A stretch of 45,603 bases of DNA from a bacterium (lineage in GTDB: Bacteria > Actinomycetota > Acidimicrobiia > Spongiisociales > ZC4RG35), in the NCBI GenBank assembly GCA_028824015.1, contig JAPPFC010000007.1:1-45603 (forward strand). The letters run 5' to 3'. Numbering within the stretch: the first letter of the stretch is position 1; every line of letters begins with the position of its first letter. The notes under the pieces were generated by a model. It did no database searches, was not told where the DNA came from, and was given only the letters and a program-made list of their open reading frames with translations. A program made the translations under genes and the position numbers. Below are positions 25,228 to 32,625 of this stretch, piece after piece.

Positions 25228-26456
25228 TGGAAGGCCCGCCGGGCTTCGAGAGCATCACCCTCAGCGGCTACGCGGCGGTCCGTGGGGCGCTCACCAACAA
25301 CGACCTTTCCCGCAGCCTCGACTACGAGCGCTTCGAGAAGGGGAACCTGAAAGAGGACACCCTGTCGGTGCTGCACGGTGCGGAACACCGGGAGCGGCGG
25401 CGTATGGAGAACAGGCTCTTCCGCCGCGACATGTTCGAACTCTATGAGTACGAGTTGTTCCCCGACGTGGTGGAGCACACCCTGGAGGCGTTCGTCGACC
25501 CCGAAGAGTCGGACCTGATGGAGATCGGAGGTCTCTTCTCGGTGGTGCTGGCCTGCCGGATCGCCGGGGTCGATTTCGACCGGAACTCGATCGAGGATCG
25601 CCACCGGCTCCGTTACTTCCTGCACAACTTCGCCCTGGGCGGCGCCATCGACGCGGCCAAGGGCGATCCCGAGGAGATCAAGGCGCAGATGCGGACGGTG
25701 TTCGCCGAGTTCCGCGCAGAGTTCATGACCGAGTCGCGAAAGACCCGGGCCGCCACGGTGGAGCGGCGGGCGGCCGGCGAGGACGTGGATCTCCTCTATG
25801 ACATTCTCACCACCTTGCTGGTGAACCAGGCCGCCTCGGGGATGAGCACCGACCTGATCGAGCGGGAGTCCACCCTGTTCTTCTCGGCCGGTTCCCACAC
25901 CAGCACCCAGACGCTCACCAACACCGCCCACCACCTCTTCGAGTGGTGCCGGGAACATCCCGAGGACCGCCGGCGGGTGGTGGAGGACCCGGCCTTCGCC
26001 CAGCGAGCCGTCCATGAGGCGCTCCGGGTTCGTCCCACCAACCCAGGGATACTGCGCCGGGCGCTGGTCGACACCGAGGTGGCCGGCCGGCCGGTCCGCA
26101 AGGGAGTGGTATGCGTGCTCGACACGATCTCGGCCAACACCGATCCGTCCGTGTACGGGGAGGACGCCCACCTCTTCAATCCCACCCGTGAGGTCCCCGA
26201 CGGGGTCCCCCCCTACGGGATGAGCATGGGAGCGGGGATGCACTTCTGCATCGGCCGCACCCTGGCAGTGGGGTTGCCCCAGCGGCGGGGGGTGACGCCT
26301 CCCGCCAACCACCTGTACGGGATGGTTCCCATCGCCCTACGGGGGGTGTTCGATCGGGGCGTGGGTCCCCACCCGGAGAAACCGCCGCTGCCCGACACCA
26401 AGACCCGACGGTGGACCCGTTGGCTCAGCTACCCGGTGGTGTTCAACGGCGGCTAG
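25227..26456 (+). CDS. Cytochrome P450 with atypical I-helix and heme loop
   Basis: 409 residues, normal for a soluble bacterial P450. The C-helix region is HGAEHRERRRMENRLF. The I-helix is FFSAGSHTSTQTL, with Thr225. The ExxR motif is EALR (264-267), and the heme-thiolate loop is SMGAGMHFCIGR with Cys341. Two positions differ from the family norm. The acidic residue before the I-helix Thr is His224, and the Phe seven residues before the cysteine is Met334. Both positions affect oxygen activation and thiolate shielding, so the chemistry may be unusual. The segment after the heme loop is Pro-rich, without the common LARLE helix (TLAVGLPQRRGVTPPANHLY). It is coupled to the ferredoxin by a TGATG overlap. 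The substrate is presumably the compound imported by the same array. Confidence 0.92.
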   Translation: MEGPPGFESITLSGYAAVRGALTNNDLSRSLDYERFEKGNLKEDTLSVLHGAEHRERRRMENRLFRRDMFELYEYELFPDVVEHTLEAFVDPEESDLMEIGGLFSVVLACRIAGVDFDRNSIEDRHRLRYFLHNFALGGAIDAAKGDPEEIKAQMRTVFAEFRAEFMTESRKTRAATVERRAAGEDVDLLYDILTTLLVNQAASGMSTDLIERESTLFFSAGSHTSTQTLTNTAHHLFEWCREHPEDRRRVVEDPAFAQRAVHEALRVRPTNPGILRRALVDTEVAGRPVRKGVVCVLDTISANTDPSVYGEDAHLFNPTREVPDGVPPYGMSMGAGMHFCIGRTLAVGLPQRRGVTPPANHLYGMVPIALRGVFDRGVGPHPEKPPLPDTKTRRWTRWLSYPVVFNGG

Positions 26457-26505
26457 GCGCCAGCCGTAGCAGTAACGGGAAGTAGTGTTCGGATCGAGGT
26501 GCTAG

Positions 26506-27264
26506 ATGCTGTCTATACGGTCGGTTGACAAGCGATTCTCCCTGGACGGGCCGCTGGTGCTGGACAGGGTCAACATGGAGGTCCGCAATGGGGAATTCGT
26601 CTCCCTGCTCGGCCCGAGCGGGTGCGGCAAGACCACCTTGCTCAAGATCGTGGCGGGTCTCCTGCCGGCCACGGGGGGAGGGGTCTACCTTGAGGGGGAG
26701 GAGAGCACCGAGCCCTCCCGGGAGAAGGCGATGGTGTTCCAGCACTTCAACCTGCTTCCCTGGAGGACCGCCATCAACAACGTCGCCTACGGCCTGGAGG
26801 TGCAGGGAGTGGCCAAGGCCGAGCGGTTGGAGACCGCCGCCCGCTTCCTCAAGTTGCTGGACCTGGACGGCTATGAGGACCACTACCCGTCGCAGATCTC
26901 GGGCGGGATGAAACAGCGGGTGGGGCTGGCCCGGGCGCTGGCCACCGAGCCGCGATTGATGCTGATGGATGAGCCGTTCGGGGCGCTCGACGCCCTCACG
27001 CGGGAGTACCTGCAGGACGAGTTGGCCCGGATCGCCGCCTCCCAGGACCTGACCGTGCTGTTCGTCACCCACTCCATCGACGAGGCGATCTATCTCTCCG
27101 ACCGGATCGTGGTGATGGGGAACAACCCCGGCCGGATCCTGGTGGAGTATCCCGTGCCGTTCGAACGGCCCCGCGTCTCAACGGTGGTGCGGGCCGATCC
27201 GCGTTTCGCCGAACTGCGCAACCAGGTGTGGGTGCTGCTGGAGGAGGAAAAGAGCGGGCGATGA
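26506..27264 (+). CDS. ABC transporter ATP-binding protein, NitT/TauT (SsuB/TauB) type
   Basis: 252 residues. Walker A is GPSGCGKTT, the Q-loop is MVFQHFNLLPWRTAINNVAY, the signature is ISGGMKQRVGLARAL, Walker B is LMLMDEPFGALDALTREYLQ, and the switch His is in FVTHSIDEAIYLSDRI. The phrase LLPWRTAINNV and the ending VMGNNPGRILVEYPVPFERP are typical of TauB/SsuB/ThiZ-like ATPases. It drives the two permeases encoded next, as a heterodimeric channel. The stop overlaps the first permease start by four bases (ATGA). It sits 50 bases after the P450 gene. Confidence 0.95.
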   Translation: MLSIRSVDKRFSLDGPLVLDRVNMEVRNGEFVSLLGPSGCGKTTLLKIVAGLLPATGGGVYLEGEESTEPSREKAMVFQHFNLLPWRTAINNVAYGLEVQGVAKAERLETAARFLKLLDLDGYEDHYPSQISGGMKQRVGLARALATEPRLMLMDEPFGALDALTREYLQDELARIAASQDLTVLFVTHSIDEAIYLSDRIVVMGNNPGRILVEYPVPFERPRVSTVVRADPRFAELRNQVWVLLEEEKSGR

Positions 27265-28028
27265 CCACCCTGTCGCCCGAGAGCGGACTGCTGGCCCGGG
27301 TTCCGCCCCGGGTGGTGAGGATCGCCTCGGTGGTGGTGGTGGTCCTGTCCTGGGAGATCGCCGGCCGGGCGGCGCCGCGGTGGGCGTCCTATCCCACCGA
27401 GGTCTTCGCGGCGTTCCTGGACAACCTCGACCGGATCATCGAAGCCTTCGTCGAGACCTTCAAGGCGGTGGGAGTCGGCTACGCCATCTCGGTGGCCGGA
27501 GGGGTGCTGATCGGGTTCGGGATGGCCCGCATCCGGGTGGTGAAGGTGGCCCTGGACCCCTACGTGGCGGTCCTCTACTCCACGCCCCGGATCACCCTCA
27601 TCCCCCTGGCGATCCTGCTGATCGGGATCGGGTTCAACCTGCGGGTGCTGATGAGCGTCCTGGCTTCGATCTTTCCCATGATCATCAACACCTACGCAGC
27701 GGTGGACTCTGTGTCGGCGGAGTTGGAGGAGACCGCCCGTTCTTTCACCGCCAGCCGGTGGAGCATCACCCGGACAGTCCTGATCCCCGGGGCCATCCCC
27801 GGGATCTTCGTGGGGATGAGAGTGGGCATCATCCGGGCGCTGGTGGGGGTGATAGTGGCCGAGATGACCGCCGGCGCCGCCGGAGTGGGGGCGTTGCTGC
27901 TGGTGTTCGGCCGGTTCTTCCAGTCCGAGAAACTGTTCGGCCCGGTGTTGCTGCTGGGCCTGGTGAGCATCCTGATGACCCGGGGGCTTTCGTACCTGGA
28001 GAGGAAGTTGGCGCCATGGCAAGACTGA
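27261..28028 (+). CDS. ABC transporter permease 1, NitT/TauT type
   Basis: 255 residues with six or so membrane helices. The cytoplasmic EAA loop reads ELEETARSFTASRWSITRTV, then LIPGAIPGIFVGMRVGIIRALVG, the family pattern of BPD_transp_1 permeases of SsuC/TauC. The segment YSTPRITLIPLAILLIGIGF before it is also characteristic. The start ATG at 27261 is chosen because it overlaps the ATPase stop as ATGA. The stop lies inside the next permease gene (13-base overlap). It forms half of the membrane channel. Confidence 0.92.
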   Translation: MTTLSPESGLLARVPPRVVRIASVVVVVLSWEIAGRAAPRWASYPTEVFAAFLDNLDRIIEAFVETFKAVGVGYAISVAGGVLIGFGMARIRVVKVALDPYVAVLYSTPRITLIPLAILLIGIGFNLRVLMSVLASIFPMIINTYAAVDSVSAELEETARSFTASRWSITRTVLIPGAIPGIFVGMRVGIIRALVGVIVAEMTAGAAGVGALLLVFGRFFQSEKLFGPVLLLGLVSILMTRGLSYLERKLAPWQD

Positions 28029-28798
28029 AGCCCGAGCGCCGGCGGGCGATCTTCGACTGGGCGTTGCGGATCGGGTTCGCCATCGTGCTGCTGGCGGCCT
28101 GGGAACTCTCCACCCGGGCGCAGAGCCGCGCCCTGGCCGCCCCTCCCTCGGAGATTCTCATCGCCTTCTGGGAACTCACCTTCGTAGAGGGCGTGATCTT
28201 CTCCGAGACCCTGGTGACCGCCCGGGCCTTCTTCATGGGATACGGGGCGTCGATAGCCATCGGGCTGCTGGTGGGCATGCTGATGGGCCGCTCGCGGCTG
28301 GCCGAATACGTGCTGGAGCCCTACGTCACCCTGATGTACGCCCTCCCGTCGATCGCGTTGATCCCGGTGCTGGTGATCTGGTTCGGCATCAACGACCAGA
28401 TCAGGATAGTCCTGGTGATCCTGGCCTCGGTGTTCCCGATCATCTACAACACGGCCACCGGCGTGAAGAACGTCGACGAGGAGTTGGTCGAGGTCGGGAG
28501 GTCCTTCTGCGCCACCCGGCGCAAGATCGCCACCTCCATAGTGCTCCCCGCCGCCCTGCCGCTGATCTTCGCCGGACTTCGCATCGGGCTGTCGCATGCC
28601 CTGGTGGGAGTGATAGGCGCCGAGATCATCGTGGTGATCACCGGCCTGGGAGGACTGGTGATCAGGTACGCGGACAACTTCCAGATGGCCAACATGTTCG
28701 TACCCATCATCTTCATCGCCACCCTGGCGGTGCTGATCACCGCGGGAATGAACCGTTTCCAGACCGTCTTCCGCCGCTGGGAAGTGCAGGACGAGTGA
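28016..28798 (+). CDS. ABC transporter permease 2, NitT/TauT type
   Basis: 260 residues starting MARLKPERRRAIFDWALRIG; the frame is open far upstream but that part is only a shadow of the previous gene. The EAA loop is ELVEVGRSFCATRRKIATSIVL, and the preceding strand is YALPSIALIPVLVIWFGIND. It is a paralogue of permease 1 in organisation, so the transporter has a heterodimeric channel instead of the single permease of SsuABC. A 13-base overlap with permease 1 and a 4-base GTGA overlap with the flavin enzyme gene behind it show tight coupling. Confidence 0.92.
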   Translation: MARLKPERRRAIFDWALRIGFAIVLLAAWELSTRAQSRALAAPPSEILIAFWELTFVEGVIFSETLVTARAFFMGYGASIAIGLLVGMLMGRSRLAEYVLEPYVTLMYALPSIALIPVLVIWFGINDQIRIVLVILASVFPIIYNTATGVKNVDEELVEVGRSFCATRRKIATSIVLPAALPLIFAGLRIGLSHALVGVIGAEIIVVITGLGGLVIRYADNFQMANMFVPIIFIATLAVLITAGMNRFQTVFRRWEVQDE

Positions 28799-29808
28799 GG
28801 CGCAACGACGCGCTTTCCCGCACCGAGAGGGGGATGACGTTCGGGGTGATGCTTCCCCATTTCGGACGGGAGGCCTCCCGCGGCCTGCTGCTCGAAGGAG
28901 CGGCGCTGGCCGAGCGCCTCGGCTATGACGCACTGTGGGTGCGGGACCACCTGATCTGGACCCCCCATCGCCACGAGGGCGCCGACCTGACCTTCCTGGA
29001 CGCCACCCTGACCCTGGCGGCGGTGGCGGGGGTTACCGATCGGATCAAGCTGGGGACCGCGGTGCTGATCCCCATTCGCTGGCCGCTCAAGAGCGCCAAG
29101 GAGTTGATGTCGCTCGACTTCCTGGCGGGGGGCGGAAGGGTGGTGGCCGGGATCGGCGCCGGGCACTTCGGTGCGGAGATCCGGGCTGCGGGGCTCGACC
29201 CGGATCGGAAGATCGAGATCGTTGAGGAGACCATGCGCATCTGGCGCCGGGCCTTCACCGAGGAGCAGGTGGACTTCTCGGGCGAGATGTTCGAAGCGGA
29301 CGGGGCGGTGATGCATCCCCGCCCGCAAGGGGGCCTGCCCATCTGGTACGGGGGCACCACCCGGGCGGCGGTGCGCCGGGCGGCGCGGTGGTGCGACGGG
29401 TGGCTTCCGGGGGGAACGCCGTTCCCGACCTTCGACGACCGGCTGGCGTATCTGCGGGCCCTCGAGGCGGAATCGGGGAGGCCTCCCTGCGTGGTGGGGG
29501 TGATACCCCGGCTGCGGATAGCCCGGACCAGGGCAGAGGCGCGGGCCGGGCTGGACATCGAGGCGCTCACCACCTCGTCGGAGGGGAGCAGGCACTGGGT
29601 CCATCCGCCCGGCGGGTACCGTGACTTCGACGACCTGCGAGGGGCTTTGGTGGCCGGCGACATCCCCGAGATCGTGGATCGGGTGGGCGACTTCGACGAG
29701 CGGGGCGTGGATCACTTCCTGGTGGATCTGCGCTCGGACTTCCACCGCTTCGAGGAACTGCTGGAATTGTTCGCCTCCGAGGTGATTCCGCATTTCCGTC
29801 GCCGGTGA
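28795..29808 (+). CDS. LLM-class flavin-dependent oxidoreductase 1
   Basis: 337 residues from the GTG at 28795 (GTGA overlap with the permease), or 324 from the ATG at 28834, which aligns better with its paralogue. The luciferase-like barrel shows FGVMLPHFGREASRGLLLEG, YDALWVRDHLIWTPHRHEGA, LGTAVLIPIRWPLKSAKELM, GRVVAGIGAGHFGAEIRAAG and WYGGTTRAAVRRAARWCDGW. Members use FMNH2 or F420 to oxidise or reduce small organics; monooxygenases of this class cleave C-S or C-N bonds or open rings (for example RutA on uracil). It is co-encoded with the importer and P450, so it probably acts on the imported compound. A flavin reductase is not encoded nearby; F420 use is equally possible in actinobacteria. 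Confidence 0.9.
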   Translation: MRRNDALSRTERGMTFGVMLPHFGREASRGLLLEGAALAERLGYDALWVRDHLIWTPHRHEGADLTFLDATLTLAAVAGVTDRIKLGTAVLIPIRWPLKSAKELMSLDFLAGGGRVVAGIGAGHFGAEIRAAGLDPDRKIEIVEETMRIWRRAFTEEQVDFSGEMFEADGAVMHPRPQGGLPIWYGGTTRAAVRRAARWCDGWLPGGTPFPTFDDRLAYLRALEAESGRPPCVVGVIPRLRIARTRAEARAGLDIEALTTSSEGSRHWVHPPGGYRDFDDLRGALVAGDIPEIVDRVGDFDERGVDHFLVDLRSDFHRFEELLELFASEVIPHFRRR

Positions 29809-29945
29809 CCGGATGCCGCCCGACACCGCTCTTTCACCCGTCGGCAAGGCGCAGGCCGGTTAATCTTGAACGAGAAAGCTGGCCGTATCGAGCCTGAACG
29901 GGACGTTATAGGTCGGCGCCCAGATAGGAAAGGACACCAGGGTAG

Positions 29946-31382
29946 ATGAGCGACAAGACCACACGCATCACGGGCGGGACGATTCAGACGCCGTCCGGAG
30001 GCGCCGAGACCGACCTGTTGATCCGGGGGGAGAAGGTTGCGGCACTGCTGGATCCCTCCAGCCGGATCTCGGCCGACCGCGAGATAGACGCCGCGGGGAA
30101 GTGGGTTCTACCCGGGCTCATCGATCTCCATGCTCACACCCGATCACCCGGATACGAGCAGAAGGAGGACTTCCTCACCTCATCCCGGGCCGCGGCGGCG
30201 GGCGGGTACACGACCTATGTGGACATGCCCAACGTGGAGCCTCCCACCGTAACCGTGGAACAGTTCGAGGAGAAGCGGGCGGTGGCCGACCGGTTGTGCG
30301 TGGTCGACTGGGGTCACTTCGTGGGGCCCACCAGGCTGGAGGAGATTCCGAAGCTGGCCGCGGCGGGAGCCACCGGTTTCAAGTTCTTCCAGGTCACCGG
30401 GGGGTATCCCCATGATCCGAGGCTGGCCATCGCCGACCCCGCCCGCCTGCTGGAGACTTTCTCGGCCATCGCGGAGACGGGTCTTCTGTGCGTGGTGCAC
30501 CCCTTTGCCCAGACGCTCTTCGAGAGCCTCTATCACCAGGAGGTGGCGAAGGGAAGGCCCGGAGACATCCACACGTTCAGCGACGTCTACACCCGGGACA
30601 TCGTGTGGCGGCTGGCCGTCGGCATCCTGTTGGAGGTCCAGCGGGAGACCCGGATGCGGATGCAGGTGGTCCACACCCACGCTCCCGGGAGCTTCCGCCT
30701 CCTCGCCCAGGCCAAGGCGGACGGGGTGCCGGTGACCGTGGCGACCGACCCCAAATACTTCCACCTCACCGAAGAGGACATCGCAAGTCAGGGAGCCCGC
30801 GCCATACCGGGAGGAGCGGTCACCCGCGATCCGGACCGGATGGCCGCCATCTGGGAGGCCCTGGACACCGGCGTCATCGACATAATCGATTCCGACCACG
30901 CTCCCCACCTGCTGGAGGATCTGCCTCTGATGGAGGAGGATCCGCTGATCGGGCCGTTCGGTTCTCCCCACTACGAGGACCTGCTGTCGCTGATGCTCAC
31001 CGATGTCGCAGCGGGCAATCTCAGGTTGGGTCGGCTGGTACACGCCTTGACCGAGGCGCCCGCCCGGATTCTGGGTATCTACCCGAGGAAGGGAGCGCTG
31101 CTGCCCGGTTCCGACGCCGACCTGGTGCTCGTGGACCCCGACGCCGTCCACCGGCCGCAGGACGGGCAGATGGAGTGCAAGAGCAACTGGACGCCCTACC
31201 ACGGCCGGGACCTGGTGGGAAAGACCGTGTTGACCATGCTCCGGGGGACGGTGATCTTCGAGAACGGCCAGGTGACCGCCGAGCCGGGTTACGGCCGGTA
31301 CATCTCGGGGGTCCCACAGGAGCCCGACCCGAACCAGGCCGCCGGCATGCATCCGGGACTGTCCCTTCGGCCCCGGTCGTGA
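29946..31382 (+). CDS. Cyclic amidohydrolase (dihydropyrimidinase/allantoinase/dihydroorotase family)
   Basis: 478 residues. The binuclear metal site is complete: His62/His64 in GLIDLHAHTRSPG, the carboxylated Lys146 in GATGFKFFQVTG, His185 in LCVVHPF, His243/245 in VVHTHAPGSF and Asp317 in IDSDHAPH. The order and spacing match the dihydroorotase/allantoinase/hydantoinase group, which opens cyclic amides and ureides such as dihydropyrimidines, hydantoins and allantoin. The GxDADLVLVDPD region near the end is the usual C-terminal beta sandwich. It is flanked by two LLM flavin enzymes, so one of these may produce a cyclic amide that this enzyme then opens. The gap of about 137 bases upstream could hold its own promoter. 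Substrate not decidable. Confidence 0.9.
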   Translation: MSDKTTRITGGTIQTPSGGAETDLLIRGEKVAALLDPSSRISADREIDAAGKWVLPGLIDLHAHTRSPGYEQKEDFLTSSRAAAAGGYTTYVDMPNVEPPTVTVEQFEEKRAVADRLCVVDWGHFVGPTRLEEIPKLAAAGATGFKFFQVTGGYPHDPRLAIADPARLLETFSAIAETGLLCVVHPFAQTLFESLYHQEVAKGRPGDIHTFSDVYTRDIVWRLAVGILLEVQRETRMRMQVVHTHAPGSFRLLAQAKADGVPVTVATDPKYFHLTEEDIASQGARAIPGGAVTRDPDRMAAIWEALDTGVIDIIDSDHAPHLLEDLPLMEEDPLIGPFGSPHYEDLLSLMLTDVAAGNLRLGRLVHALTEAPARILGIYPRKGALLPGSDADLVLVDPDAVHRPQDGQMECKSNWTPYHGRDLVGKTVLTMLRGTVIFENGQVTAEPGYGRYISGVPQEPDPNQAAGMHPGLSLRPRS

Positions 31383-31431
31383 TCCGGCCGATGGATCGCG
31401 CCGAGCTGACGGAATCGGGGAGGAGGCTGCC

Positions 31432-32400
31432 GTGAAATTCGGCGTGCTCCTGCCGCATTTCGGGGAGTGGGCCTCGCGGGAGACCCTGATCGACAACGCC
31501 CCGGTGATCGAACAGATGGGGTTTGATTCACTGTGGGTGCGGGACCACCTGGTGTGGCAGCCCCACGAGATGGAGGGAGAGGACCGGACTTTCCTCGAGC
31601 CGCTGATGACCCTGGCGGCGCTGTCCTCGGTCACCACCCGGATGATGTTGGGGACCGCGGTGCTGATCCCCATCCGGTGGCCGCTCAAGCTGGCCCAGAA
31701 CCTGGCCACTCTCAGCTTTCTCTCGGGTGGGCGGGTGATGGCCGGGATGGGACTGGGCAGCAACGAAGCGGAATTCGCCGCCGCCGGCCTTGACCGGGGC
31801 CGCCGCATCCCGATCCTGGAGGAGACCCTGGAGATCTGCCGACGGGTGTGGGCGGAGGACCACGTGTCCTACCGGGGAGAGGTCTTCGAGTTCCGGGACT
31901 TCACCCTCAGGCCCAAACCGGCCGCGCCGATTCCGTTTCTCTACGGCGGCAGCACCCGGGCGGCGGTGCGGCGAGCGATGACCCTGACCGAGGGATGGAT
32001 ACCGGGCCGGATTCCCATCGACACCCTGCGGGACCGGCTCTCGTATCTTCACCGGTTGTCGGAGGAGCACAGCAAGAAGATCCTGCTGGGCACCATCCCC
32101 CTGGTCCTGGCCGACCCGGATCGGCGCCGGGCCCGCGAATCGATCGACGTGAAGGCCCTGGGGGTCAGTTCCGCCGGCGCCCGGCACTGGGTGACCCCCG
32201 CCTCGGGAGGGTTCAATACGGTGGACGACCTGGAGGGACTGCTGGTGGTCGGCGACCGATCCGATTGCCTGCGCTCCATGGAAGCCTTTGCCGACCTGGG
32301 CCTGGAACTGGTGATCCTCGATGTCCGCCTGGGTTTCGGTGAGTACATGCAGCAGTTGGAACGCCTGGCCGAATGGGTGCTGCCCGAGTTCGGGGACTGA
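31432..32400 (+). CDS. LLM-class flavin-dependent oxidoreductase 2
   Basis: 322 residues from a GTG. It is collinear with the flavin enzyme at 28795 over its whole length: KFGVLLPHFGEWASRETLID, DSLWVRDHLVWQPHEMEGED, LGTAVLIPIRWPLKLAQNLA, GRVMAGMGLGSNEAEFAAAG, YGGSTRAAVRRAM. The shared blocks around VRDHL, LGTAVLIPIRWPLK and STRAAVRRA show recent paralogy, yet the middle and end differ enough for a different substrate or a heteromeric pair. It follows the cyclic amidohydrolase by 49 bases and closes the array. Cofactor (FMN or F420) cannot be told from the sequence by eye. Confidence 0.9.
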   Translation: MKFGVLLPHFGEWASRETLIDNAPVIEQMGFDSLWVRDHLVWQPHEMEGEDRTFLEPLMTLAALSSVTTRMMLGTAVLIPIRWPLKLAQNLATLSFLSGGRVMAGMGLGSNEAEFAAAGLDRGRRIPILEETLEICRRVWAEDHVSYRGEVFEFRDFTLRPKPAAPIPFLYGGSTRAAVRRAMTLTEGWIPGRIPIDTLRDRLSYLHRLSEEHSKKILLGTIPLVLADPDRRRARESIDVKALGVSSAGARHWVTPASGGFNTVDDLEGLLVVGDRSDCLRSMEAFADLGLELVILDVRLGFGEYMQQLERLAEWVLPEFGD

Positions 32401-32411
32401 CCGCCGGGGCG

Positions 32412-32540
32412 CTAACCGCCTGTCGCACGGGTTGGCCGATCCGGCGTGGACCTGCAGGACTTTGACTGGATAGCCTGCCGGAAGCCGATGATCCCCGCCT
32501 CGCCGATGCCCTTCACACCCAGGTCGTTCTGGATATATAA
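32412..32540 (-). pseudogene. Probable remnant of a xanthine dehydrogenase-family molybdenum subunit
   Basis: The minus-strand frame ending at 32412 reads YIQNDLGVKGIGEAGIIGFR and then loses similarity before a stop. GVKGIGEAGIIG closely matches the G-x-KGxGEAGxxG segment near the C-terminus of the large molybdopterin subunit of xanthine/CO/aldehyde dehydrogenases, where GE is the active-site glutamate. Nothing else of that roughly 750-residue protein is present. I infer a gene tail left by deletion, in the 220-base gap before mmsA. The resemblance covers only about 20 residues. Confidence 0.4.
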
Positions 32541-32625
32541 TTCCAAGGCCGACGCCGTCTCGCGGTTATGCCCCGGTACAGGTTTGTAAGCGAGCGTCTG
32601 AGTTCTTGAACGGAGGAGAGCAGTG

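Noticed and set aside
27380-28015. Upstream extension of the second NitT/TauT permease
   Set aside because: It runs antiphase through permease 1 and shows no membrane pattern; the real start is the ATG at 28016.
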